Below, piece by piece: positions 23,909 to 34,531 of a stretch of 64,000 nt of DNA. Below the pieces are notes generated by a model, which saw only the letters and a program-made list of their open reading frames with translations, was not told the origin of the DNA and ran no database searches. Source of the stretch: Chaunax sp. Z400 (taxonomy: Eukaryota; Chordata; Actinopteri; Lophiiformes; Chaunacidae); assembly GCA_037577475.1 (NCBI GenBank), contig CM075193.1, forward strand, positions 1,535,001 through 1,599,000, written 5' to 3'. Made by a program: the position numbers and the translations under genes. Positions within the stretch are counted from its first letter, which is position 1. Every line of letters starts with the position of its first letter.

Positions 23909-26900
23909 GTCATATATATGTCATATAAATCCCACTGAAATTGGGTTATTGAGAATGATTAATTATCACCAAACCTGTGGTTCTCTGCCAAATAAATGTT
24001 TTTTCACTAACTACTACTTCCCTTGTGTTAATCCATCCTTTAGCTACATGGGTTGGAGGAGGCTTCATTGTTGGCACCGTTGAGTTGATGTACACGCCCT
24101 CCATGGGACTAATCTGGACAATTGTGGCAATAATGGGATTCAGCTTATCTTGTATTGTTGGTAAGAATAATGTATGTATGTGACATAACAAATGCAGCCT
24201 AACAAATGACCTAAACTACTGTGGCAGAATGTCAAAGAAAGATGAGGAGACTTTGGCTTGCAGTCAATGGGATCATTTACTGTCAGTTCAACATCATCTT
24301 CCAAACATGACACATGACATGATCAGCACAACAGCCACTGTGCTGTGTTTTTATACCTTTCAATACAAGTGGAGACGTCAAGGTCTCTTTGGTCTGCAAT
24401 ACACTCATATATCTTACACCCTGGCTCCTCATCTTTCAAAGACAAAATATAAACAAGAACATGGCCTTGCTTGAACCATTGTGTTCTCTCATACTCATGT
24501 ACTCCTCCATACAATCAAAACTCCCCACACTACCTCATAACCAAGACTGTGTGTTTCACTGTACGAACCTGGACAGAGGAGACATACGTTTCAGCTCCTG
24601 GGTGTTCGATGGGGTGATGTAATTAAAATGTCCCTTATGTCACCCACCTGCATCATCAGTATGACCTGGCAGGCGTGGTGTGCAGATTGCGATCCATGCG
24701 CATCAATAGGCTTATTACACAGAGACAAATGTATTTCAGACTCAACACTTAAAAATGGAGGAATGAAATGTGATTAATAATCTGCACAGTCAACAATAAG
24801 ATTCAAGATTCAAACTACTTTATTTATCCCCATAAGGACAATTCAGTTTCAGTCTGCCACTCACATAAAACAAAACAGAACAACCACAATCAATCAGACA
24901 TTCATGAGCACCAGAGCAAAAGAAGCAAGCACATAGGTCGTCATGCATGGACCATAGTTTCATGAGATGAATGAATAAATAATAATAAATACATTCTTTG
25001 GTGCTCCAGTCAACAATACCTGACCTATGTCCTGGTTGCCGCTATCAGTGGCATTTAGAAGCCTAATGGCAGAAGGAATAAAATAATTTGCGTATCTGTT
25101 CGGTTTTCAATAATGCGATAATAATAATAAATATTTTATTGACTTTTTTCACTAAATTGTTAATTAACTGACAATAATTAAATGTTGGTGAGGTTTTCGT
25201 CTTTGTTTTGATTGATTTTTCATACATGTTGTCTGTCCCTTTTAAATAAAGGTGGTTTGATCTTTGCCAAACCAATGAGGGAAAAAAACTATGTGACGAT
25301 GCTGGACCCTTTCTACATCAAGTATGGAAAAGTAATAACAGCTGTAATGAGCCTGGCTTCACTTATTCACGATTTAATCTCGGTGCCCACAACACTTATT
25401 GGTTTAGGTACGTTTTATACATTTTCACACGAGTTACATAACAGTTCATTTTTCTGTTGGGTAAATTGAATACAAATGTAAAATTGTACCTATGCTGTAT
25501 AAATATATTAACTTACATCAGTGAATACAAACTGGTAAAATTCTCACAAAGACAAACAACACAATGTGTTTGACAGGAGGAATGATGAGTGTGGTCCTGG
25601 ATTTGCCCTTCCCTCTTTGTATCTGGATCTCTGCTGGTGTCGCCATTACCTACACCCTGATGGGAGGTCTCTACTCTGTGGCCTACACAGATGTTGTACA
25701 GCTAATCCTCGTATTCATTGGCTTGGTGAGTTTACTGTTAAAAGAAAACAACAACTCCAAATGATTCATCTAAAACTTATATATTAGCATTCACATTTTC
25801 ATTTGTCTCCGTAGTGCATCTGTGTTCCCTTTGTGTTGATGAGTCCTGCCACCTTAGACATCAGCCAGACGCTGATGAACAACACCTTACATGCTCCCTG
25901 GATCGGTCAACCAGAGCTGAAAAACACCTGGAAAATAATTGATCAGTTTTTATTATTAGTAAGGAAACAATCACACATTCAACATCAAACACAACTCACT
26001 CTATTCTCGATTTAATATCTTCAGATTGATGAAAAATATTTAAATAATTCACCATTTTTCATTTTAACCAAAGAATCTAACATTTTGTCGTCAGAGGCTA
26101 TTACCTGCTATATGGTGTTTACCCGATGTGGATTCCACACTTCTAATTAAATTATCCAACTAATTGGTTTACTTTTAAGGCACTTCGAGGCACAGGAACT
26201 CAGATTTTCCACCAGAGGATCTTGTCGGCTTCTTCTCCAGCCACAGCCAAGATCACATCCATTGTTGCTGGTTTCATGTTACTTGTATTTGGGATACCTC
26301 CTACACTGCTTGGAGCAGCTGTTTCATCCACAGGTAATCATGACGTGCCTTGACTTTTAGAGATAGGGGTGGGAATCACAGCACAATGCTACCTCGATAT
26401 TCCTATCATAATGATATCTCAACTCAACGATTACTGTAGCCTCAGTTGTGTTCTCTCACCTCTGCTGTATTCACTGTATACCAATGATTGTATACCCTAT
26501 TCCAAATGTGTGCAGATATTTATATATGCAGATGACATAAAAGTGGTAGGCATGAATAAGAATGGAGATGAATTAACATAGAGGGCTGGGGTGGTGCTGA
26601 GTGCTGAATGGCTAACAACCTGCTCTTAAACATTACAAAATCTAAAAATACTCCCCTCATTGGTAATTAATGACTAGACAGTGGAGAGAGTTGACAGTTT
26701 TAAATTATTGGCCACCACCATATGCTATCCATTGAAGAGGGGATTTTAAGGGGAGGACATCTCGCTTCAGGAGCAGCACATATGCTGTTAAATGCTTGAA
26801 CTCTAATGCACAATTTAATTTTGTAATTATGAGATATTTTCTCGTAATTACGAGATAAGGATCTCTCGGCGTCATTACCATGGTAACAGAGATGCAGGAA

Positions 26901-29900
26901 AAGAGCGACTTCAAGTGCGTCAGACTGGCTGATCTGCCGGGACAATCCAGCAATTTGAGACACCTGGGCAGTGTTGACACACTCATAATAACGCCATTCT
27001 CATTTTTAAGTAACATTAATGAATCCCAGTGTCTCATACCGAGAAGGAAATAAAAGCAGATTACATTTGATAGCACCATCATTGCTGTTTTTTCATAAGG
27101 CAATGCCAGGGATGATTAAGAATTGTGTGATCCTGATCTCATAATTATGAGAAAATATCTCGTAATCATGAGCTATTTTCTCGGAATTACGAAATAAGTT
27201 GTCAAATTTTTTTTTATTTGGTGAATGCAATACGCTTCCGTATATTCCTTCTTCTGAACACAAAATGAATTAAAGCTGAAAGCAGCTTTGAACGGGCCCT
27301 CGCACCCAATTTTGACTCGTTTTTGTAATCAAAATCAAACAAAAATTGTCACACGAGACATTTTTGCATTTGCCAGCAGGTGGCGCTATAACTGTTACTC
27401 AACATTGTTGTGTGGATGTCTCCAGGGTGGGACTCTAAATATGTCTACCAAATTTCATACATGTAGGTTAAACACAGACTCAGGGATGCTTATTTGAAGT
27501 TTTCCAGGGGGAGCTGTGGAGCCATTTTACCACCACTGATCCTGTAAACCATGTAAGATCGTAAGTAGTACCACATTTGACGAGTGTGTCAATTTTGGTG
27601 AGCATCTGAGCTTCCCTGGCCTCTCAACACCAACTTCCTTTTTGATGGCGAACATCAAACGTTGCGCCGCCGCCATGTGACCCAAAGTCACAATATTTAC
27701 TAAATGCTTCATCAAGGTCTTATGGCTTTACTGGCAGACTGATAGTAGTACATCAAATTCTGAAGTATATAACTTCCTGTTGTCACTAGGTGGCGCTGTG
27801 ACTATTATAAAATGTATCTATATAGATGTGTTCAGGGCGGGACTCTTATCAAACATGTGAAGTTTGGGGCAGATTGGATCATTGACAGCAGTGTTATAAC
27901 AACTTCCTGCTTCACAGCGAAACATCAACATTCGCCGCACAGCCACGCCTACAACTTTGCACGAAAACGCACAAGCTTCAGAATCCCGCATTACCAACTT
28001 GTTACAGCTGTTCTCACTGAATTTGAAGCCAATATGTTCAACGGCCTAGTAGTAGTGTATCAAAATGTAAAATATGTCATCTCCTGTTGCCACTAGGTGG
28101 CGCTATGACTATAGCTAAATTTTGTAATGTGGATGTCTTAAGGGCGGGACTCTTAACCAGCATTTGAAGTTTTGTACTGATTGGACCTTAGACAATAAAG
28201 TTAAGACATTTTTCAGTTTCATGGCGAAACATCAAAATTTGACGAAATGTGAGGCCTGGCCACATCCACACCGTTCAACAAAAACTCAGGATTTGAGCAA
28301 CTTTTCATCCTCATGGGGTTTAGATAGTACTGACCAAATTTGAAATCGATCAGGAAAAATCTCTAGGAGGAGTTCGTTCAAATACAAAATGTGATTTTCC
28401 AACAATGGCAAAAAATGGCCTCAAAAATCAAAATGGCCAACTTCCTCTTTGTTTGAAGCTATTTCTCCAAGAGACTTTTTTGTCGATCTCTGTCAGTTAC
28501 ATATATGTACAGAGTTTCATACATGTACATTAAACTGGAGGCAGGGGTTGCACTTTAGGGGGCGCTAGCGAGCCATTTTGCCACGTCCATTTCCAATCAC
28601 CATATCACACCCAACTAATTTTTCTGCCAACTTTCATGAGTTTTTGAGTATGGGCAAGTCCCCAAAAAGGCGATTCATTTAAAAAAAAAAAAAAATAATT
28701 CCTTGCAGAACAATAGGGTCCTCGCACGCTTAGTGCTCGGGCCCTAAATATACAGCAATGTATGAATGAAACAGGCTGGCATTAGGAATTAAATTAAGTA
28801 ATTTTTTTAATTGTATCAATACTTGGTGACGCCTTTGATGAATGTATGAATGTTTGCATGGTAAACACTGAGTCATTAAAGTTCTTAGTGAATTATTAAC
28901 TAAATTAAACTTAAGTGCTGAGTGATGTAAAAATCACCTGCAACTCACGTAAAAGTAAAAACGATGAGTGGTGATCACTCAGTCCGATCAGTATTTCATT
29001 TGTTTATTACCGTACTGTACCTCAGACTGGAACCAGACCACCTATGGTTCTCCATCTCCATATGAACGTGGGGAAGCAGCTCTGGCTCTGCCCATCGCCC
29101 TGCAGCACCTCACCCCACCCTTCATCTCCATTATCGGTATTGGATGTGTGGCTGCTGCTGTGATGTCATCAGCTGACACTGCTTTGCTTGCAGCAGCTTC
29201 TGTCTTTACCTCCAGTATATACAAGACCATCCTGAGGCCTCAGGTAACAAAAATCCATTTGTCTTTTTAATTTAAACATCACATCAAAAGAGAGTCAACA
29301 ATTCACCTATATTGCATGTTTTTGGACTGTGGGAGAGAGCCGGGGTGTCCAGAGGGAGCCCACGCAGACCCATGGAGAACATGAAACTATACAATCAAAT
29401 AAAATGTTACCCATTTGAGGTAGTAAAAAATGATGTAGCGGGCCAACAAGAAAAAAACTAATGCACCACAGCCTTACAGCGAGTCTCATTTCTGTTTACT
29501 CGAATAGAAAGATTACTAATAATGAGGTAGGTTAATGACAGCGATTAAAGTTTATGTGGTTGTGAAGATGAGTTTAGGCTGTATTATATATCATGGAACT
29601 GCATTTCTAAGCTGTAAAAATGGGATAAAACAATCAAACAAGTACCAGAGAGACTCATGTAAACTAATTTTGGCAAACCAAATTAAGAAGGTGATGACAT
29701 TTGTGCAGCGTATTTATTCTCCCTCTCCCTCCTGTCCTCTCTCCTTGGATGTTACATGTCTGTAGTTGTTTTCAGAGTTAAGGACCCAAAAGCAGACAAA
29801 CAAATGAAGACAATAACTGGAACAAAGAGGCAGAAACAAAGTGTGAATGAGTGTAGAAAGCAGTGAGAGGTATTTGAAAGCAGGACTATCACAGTCATGT

Positions 29901-30499
29901 ACAGTTTACCTGTTCCTCCTCTCTTATTTCTTCCTCAGGCATCAGACAGAGAGATTCAGTGGGTGATTCGTGCCTCTGTGGTGGTTGTAGGTGTGGTCGG
30001 TACATCACTCACCAGCCTGAAAAACAGCATTGTAATATTCTGGTTCCTTGGTGCTGAAGTCTCCTACATCATCATCTTCCCTCAACTTCTCTGTGTCCTC
30101 TTCTTCAACATCTCCAATGGTTACGGGGCGGCTATGGGCTTTCTGGTGGGATTGTTGTTAAGACTGCTCAGTGGAGAACCATCACTTGGATTCGCACCAG
30201 TCATACACTTCCCAGGATGCACTCTGGAGGATGGTGTTTATGTCCAGTACGCTCCAGTTAAGACCATCTCCATGCTGTCTGCCATTGCTGCCATCTTGTT
30301 GTTCTCCTACTTGGCTTCTGTCCTCTTCAACAAAGGTGTTCTTCCTGAGAAGTGGGATGTGTTCAAAGTGAAAGACCAGCAGTCACCAGTACCACTGACA
30401 CCAATAGGTGGCGCCACAGAAGACAATGAGAACAAGAGGTTAGAAACGAGTATCTCTCAGAGCGAGGCATCACAACCAATGATTAGCACAAGCTGTTAA
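21282..30499 (+). CDS. slc5a7-like: SLC5A7-like (CHT1-like) sodium-coupled transporter, copy 3
   Basis: Eight exons join in frame: 21282-21465, 24044-24160, 25252-25407, 25577-25725, 25815-25958, 26180-26333, 29026-29243, 29939-30499 (stop TAA), giving 560 aa with all junctions GT-AG. Cage positions 64/94/144/257 are W/F/S/T: two aromatics are replaced by small hydroxyl residues and Tyr94 becomes Phe. Around residue 94 the context MGFSLS is otherwise the closest to human CHT1 (IGYSLS), so the alignment is firm. It is the only copy with SGEP at residues 452-455, matching human GGEP; the others have SGDP. Exon 7 also differs (SSADTALLAAAS). Intron 6 is 2.7 kb and packed with repeats. It is intact, but its pocket is the least choline-like. 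Confidence 0.9.
22255..22650 (+). repeat. GGTGGCGCTATGAC repeat family, 5' part
   Basis: Begins AAATCAAAGCTGCATGCAGC and contains CTTCCTCCTTGTGGCGTTATGACT, a diverged form of units seen at 27280-28745. It lies in intron 1 of copy 3. Confidence 0.5.
22650..23590. other. Intron 1 of copy 3, no gene seen
   Basis: AT-rich sequence with short tandem ACATACTGTACATACT motifs near 22870-22905. No coding feature was found. Confidence 0.4.
23613..23925. repeat. Long TA-rich microsatellite
   Basis: About 300 bp of TATA, TGTA and TACA runs shortly before exon 2 of copy 3. All long frames across it, on both strands, are Tyr/Ile low-complexity artefacts. Confidence 0.95.
24228..24370 (-). mobile_element. 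Retroelement-like repeat fragment, related to 45010-45165
   Basis: The plus strand reads GTCAAAGAAAGATGAGGAGA and TGTCAGTTCAACATCATCTT, the reverse complement of the stretch at about 45010-45165. It lies in intron 2 of copy 3. See the entry at 45000 for a possible class. Confidence 0.5.
24795..25085 (-). mobile_element. LINE 3' end, reverse orientation
   Basis: The plus strand begins CAAGATTCAAACTACTTTAT and TATCCCCATAAGGACAATTC and ends with TTAGAAGCCTAATGGCAGAA and GGAATAAAATA, a familiar inverted LINE 3' end in fish. It is non-coding and lies in intron 2 of copy 3. Confidence 0.55.
26440..26765 (+). mobile_element. Decayed LINE reverse transcriptase fragment
   Basis: Translation gives CVLSPLLYSLYTNDCIP, then FIYADDIKVVG with the YADD catalytic motif, then broken pieces resembling the following RT region (VERVDSFKLLATTI). 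It has stop codons and no flanking ORF. It lies in intron 6 of copy 3, same orientation. Confidence 0.8.
26822..27242. mobile_element. MITE of the TACGGAAGCG family, right-end complete
   Basis: Matches 40735-41015 through GAGCGACTTCAAGTGCGTCA, AATCCAGCAATTTGAGACAC and GCAGTGTTGACACACTCATA. It ends with GGTGAATGCAATACGCTTCC-GTA, the reverse complement of the family's left terminus. ATTATGAGA/TCTCGTAATT inverted motifs lie inside both ends. No transposase is encoded. Confidence 0.7.
27280..28745 (+). repeat. Long repeat with GGTGGCGCTATGAC units
   Basis: Starts AAAGCTGAAAGCAGCTTTGA, then ACGGGCCCTCGCACC, and ends GGTCCTCGCACGCTTAGTGC, then TCGGGCCCTAAAT. Inside are at least three diverged units of about 300-400 bp, each with AGGTGGCGCTATAAC/GTGAC/TGAC followed by GGGCGGGACTCTTA. 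I recall this as a common teleost repeat, but cannot assign its class. It fills much of intron 6 of copy 3. Related pieces lie at 22255, 46190 and 56480. Confidence 0.7.
29300..29400 (+). repeat. Short dispersed repeat fragment
   Basis: Contains CACCTATATTGCATGTTTTT, GGACTGTGGGAGAGAGCCGG and CCCACGCAGACC, a widespread fish repeat motif. A weaker relative lies near 5582-5645 in intron 6 of copy 1. Confidence 0.45.
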
Positions 30500-31059
30500 T
30501 GTTCCTGTTTTCAGTATCTGTTTTTTGTCATTTATTTGCCACTGGAATATTTTTCAGTTTTTTTATATATGTTTTTACAGCATTGTAGTTGTCCACTAGG
30601 ACAAAATGACAACAAGGTGTAATGACTATTAACATTTAAGTGAGAAGAAAAAAATGTGATCCCCATTCAGTGTGTTGTGCTTATTAATTTTATTTAACAT
30701 AAATACCAGGGGAGTTTCATAGAGCACATTTATGAAATCAGCCAGCCATTCTGGTTAGTCTGGCTTATTTTCACTTGATTCAGTTTCATAAAGCAAGTTC
30801 AACATAGTTTAAGCTCATTTACTATGGAAACTTATCTGTCTGTCTATCTGTCTGCGTGTATATACGTGTACACATATACGTATATACGTATCTTTAATCC
30901 TCGCTTTTCAGAGTCTTGTATGAAACAGGCCACAGGTGCAGCATTGAGGGTGGGCCTAATGAGCTTGGCACCCGCCCTCTTGCACAACTTGTCCACTCTA
31001 AATGAATTAGAGAACAGATATTTTTTTCTAAACTTTCGTTTTTTATTATTTAATGTTCA

Positions 31060-31065
31060 AATAAA
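31060..31065 (+). other. Possible polyadenylation signal of copy 3
   Basis: AATAAA about 560 bp after the stop codon of copy 3, and just before the hAT element. It is plausible by position only. Confidence 0.35.
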
Positions 31066-31090
31066 GATGAAAACTGTTTTTAGTGACAGA

Positions 31091-32123
31091 CAGAGGTGGG
31101 TAGAGTAGCCAAAAATTGTACTCAAGTAAGAGTAGCGTTACTTCAAAATAACATTACTCAAGTAGAAGTAAAAAGTAGTCATCCAAAAAATCACTCAAGT
31201 AAGAGTAAAAAAGTATTTGGTGAAAAGACTACTCAAGTAGTAACTGTTTGATCATAATGTCTGATTTATTTTTTAGAAATGATGTAATCAGACAGACAAA
31301 AATATAAAATAATGTGCAAATTCTGGTATTTCCAAATAATAAAATAAAAAATGTTACCAAAACCATCTTGACCATTCATAATTTGCGATAGTTGGTAGCT
31401 AACGCTAATTCATTCCTCCATGGAAAATGTATTGTGGTCTGCTTAGCTTATGGCACCATTTAACGAAATGTTTACAAACACTAAAAGGGTCTATATGAAA
31501 GACTCCTTTTTAAGACTGGGATTCTGTAACCTAACAAGACTAACATCCACCTAATCACAGCAAAAATAGAATTTACCGCGACATGTTTCCTCAGGTTAGA
31601 CGTTGAGTTTTTGTTTGCTGAAATGTGGGTTTGTTTTGCCAGACACAGAAGACACCGCATTATATAGCTGTTCTTTTGCACTGTGTGTAAGTGAAACATG
31701 CTTTGTATATGAGGCCTCATATTCATCCTCTGCAGTTTTAGCATTGGAGACAGTTGCCTCTGCCATTTTTCATGTGTTTTTTCATTCCCTGTCTGCTACG
31801 TGTGAAGAGTTTGTGTCGCTATGCTGCCACAGTTTGTGTGTGGTCATGTGACTGCATGGCTACGTCTGATTGGTGAAACACAGTCATGTGGTAGATCCAC
31901 TGGCGGCATCTCTCTGGCAAAAATAAAGCATATCTAATGTGTAGAATAAATGGTAAAAAAAAAGTAACGAGTGGAGTGAATGTAGCGGAGTAAGAGTAGC
32001 GTTTCTTCTTCACAAATCTACCCAAGTAAAAGTAAAAAGTATGGTGCAGTAAAACTACTATTAGAAGTACATTTTTTTCAAAAAGTTACTCAAGTAAATG
32101 TAACTCGTTACTACCCACCTCTG
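31091..32123. mobile_element. Non-autonomous hAT transposon with perfect 8-bp TSD
   Basis: The left end reads CAGAGGTGGGTAG and the right end CTACCCACCTCTG, forming terminal inverted repeats. GTGACAGA occurs immediately outside both ends (31083-31090 and 32124-32131), an exact 8-bp target duplication as expected for hAT elements. Subterminal regions are full of ACTCAAGTA/AGTAAAAG motifs in both orientations. Interior frames are at most 87 codons and show no transposase, so it needs an autonomous partner. It is intergenic, between copy 3 and the exon 3-5 fragment. Confidence 0.93.
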
Positions 32124-32131
32124 GTGACAGA

Positions 32132-32558
32132 CAACATTCATTAGGTTATTATCATATGTGCAGCCTGGACCAATCATAAAAGCCCATCTTACATTAGAAC
32201 AGGCAAGTGTGTCATGTTATGGAGGTTGTTGAGCAGCAGATGTCATCTGGAGAAACGTTCCAGAGTCCTACACGACACCCCCCTGAGATCTGTACCAACC
32301 CTTAACCAGTAATACAGGTGAGTCACAAGACATTTCTGACATTGTCGACTACGGCTATATTAAGTCACAACTACAACACAGCTAGCATTGATTTAGGAGG
32401 CCAGGCAGAAGTCCAGCAATAATGATGGCGGCAAAGACAAAGACCCTTTGGAGGCCGGCAGCATTGCTGGGACCATCCTGGAGACTGGCGACAAGGCTGG
32501 AGGCTGGCTGCTGGAGTGCTGAGTTGTTGGCAACAGTGCAGCAGGGATGAGGGATTGT
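32132..32558. other. Unrecognised sequence abutting the exon 3-5 fragment
   Basis: Contains a GC-richer stretch (about 32400-32555) that starts exactly where exon 6 of the minus-strand fragment should begin. It has no similarity to exon 6 and I could not classify it. Confidence 0.4.
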
Positions 32559-32830
32559 CTTAAAGGTAAAAGAGTTGGTTGGTTCTTTTCATTACTAGTG
32601 TGACATCCACATCGGGTAAATGCTGAAATACGTCTCCTGCTATGATTCTGTTTTGAAGCATCTGTTCAGATTAAAGTGAAATTCTCTTAAACCTTAGAAC
32701 TATTTACATTTACAAACCATTTCACATAATAGAATTTATAGTTTAAAATTATGTTATTCATCATTATTCTAGACAAAGCTATCAAAACAGTGAATTTAAT
32801 TTGATAGAGGATGTATTGTTGCTTCCTTAC

Positions 32831-33524
32831 AAAGAATAAGAAGTCATCAATCATTATCCAGGTCCTTTTCAGCTCCGGTTTACCAATCCAGGGAACACGT
32901 AAGGTGTTGTTCATCAGCGTCTGACCGATGTCCAAGGTGTGGGGACTCATCAAGACAAAGGGAACACAGACCCACTGCAGAGACATGATTTTCAGGTTCT
33001 CTTAAAACCAAAAGTCAAAACAATGTAAAAATCAAAAGCATAACAAACTCACCAGACCAATGAAAATGAGGACCAGCTGTATTATATCTGTGTAGGCCAC
33101 AGAGTAGAGACCTCCCATCAGTGTGTTGGTAATGGCGACAGCAGCAGAGATCCAGATACAAGAAGAGAAGGGCAAATCCAGGACTACACTCATGGTTCCT
33201 CCTGTCAAATAAAATCATTTAAATTTAATAACCAGTCTTGGTATGAATGTTATAGGTTAGTAATCATTGTAGTTTTACATTTATACAGTGTGTGGAGGGT
33301 TAAAAAGAAGTTGAAAACTAAAAGTTATGAATTTTATATTGTATAGGAATATATATTGTGTACTGTACCTAAACCAGTGAGTGTTGCAGGCACCCAGACC
33401 ACATCAATAAAAAGTGTACCCAGGCTCATTTCAGCTGCTATTACTTTTCCATAGTTGAAATGGAAGGGGTCCAGCATTGTCACACAGTTTCTGTCTCTTA
33501 ATGGCTTGACAAAAAATAGGCCAC
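32831..33524 (-). pseudogene. Isolated exon 3-4-5 block of an SLC5A7-like gene
   Basis: Three exons on the minus strand: exon 3 at 33369-33524, exon 4 at 33053-33201, exon 5 at 32831-32974. Each has the usual family length, correct phase, intact GT-AG sites and no stop (GGLFFVKPLRDRNCVTMLDP; LYSVAYTDIIQL; VCVPFVLMSP). The residue-144 equivalent is Trp. Intron 5 continues to its acceptor at about 32559-32561, where similarity stops, so exons 6-8 are missing. No exon 1 or 2 was found upstream. It is a gene fragment with its coding capacity still open, inverted relative to copies 3 and 4 on either side. Confidence 0.9.
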
Positions 33525-33564
33525 CTTCATTATAAAAAAAAGACCATGTGATTAAAAACTTCAT

Positions 33565-34490
33565 AAAAAAGATCTGTCTCCTATCTGTATCTGCCTGTAA
33601 GCTACATCAGCAACGTATCAATGAAGTCATCCTGCTGCCTCATCTGCATTTGGGTCCTGTCCCTGTTGACCAGCAAAGACAGTTGTACAATTCAATCTCC
33701 AGTTTTAGTACTATCAGCGATACATTCATTCATTTTTATGGTTCATGTTTTGTAGCAATAACGATTGTAAAAATTGTTAAAACATCTCTTTGGAAATGCA
33801 AAGTGCAAACAAAGGTTGCAACAAAGGACACAATTGATTTTCTTTTTGGGAGAGCTACATTTTCAGTCTTCAGCATTTGAGCACAGTGGTTAATTATATT
33901 CTGATATGTAACTTGGTCGTCCGAAGGGAAATGAATACAAGTGATGACAGGAAACGTTGCACATTCAGTGCAGTTCAGACAAAGCTCAACCTCAAATGAG
34001 CCTATAGGGCAAATGAGCTTAAGAGGACTTTAAAACCTTGGCTTGGATACTTGCTGACTGTTTTAATCATTCAATAACACATTTACCCATATGTGATGTA
34101 TTACACGAGCTTCAATCTGCTGAGAACTAGTTGTCTCGGCTCGGTATTACCATCACAAACTGTTTTCACAGACACGATCTCAATCAGGCAACAACTTGTG
34201 AGTACAAAGTTCTTTATTTTTGCCCTTATCATGTCTGAGTTTGACAAGATCACAAATAAACTGTGATTTGGTTATAACTGGTCAATGCACAGCATCTGAA
34301 GGAGGGTCAGATATGCTGCCAGTGCAGCTGACCTTCCAGTTGTTACTCTAAGCCCACTTTGGGTGGTTTTCTGGTGAAAATTCAAGTTGTGTCCATCACA
34401 GGGAAAATCCACAGTTATTTTCACCTCCACAGCAGGATTATAATCCTCCTGTTTCTGATCTGGAATGTTGTTCTTTTTTGACTCAGTCAC
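33565..34490. other. Intergenic region before copy 4
   Basis: No exon 1 or 2 matching the minus-strand fragment and no recognised repeat were seen. Open frames are short. Confidence 0.4.
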
Positions 34491-34531
34491 TCAGACATCA
34501 GAAAGTTAGGAAACCAGTCAACCAGTCCATC

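Noticed and set aside
23593..24083. Long Tyr/Ile-rich frames before exon 2 of copy 3
   Set aside because: Microsatellite translations. Only the final part overlaps the real exon 2 at 24044-24160.
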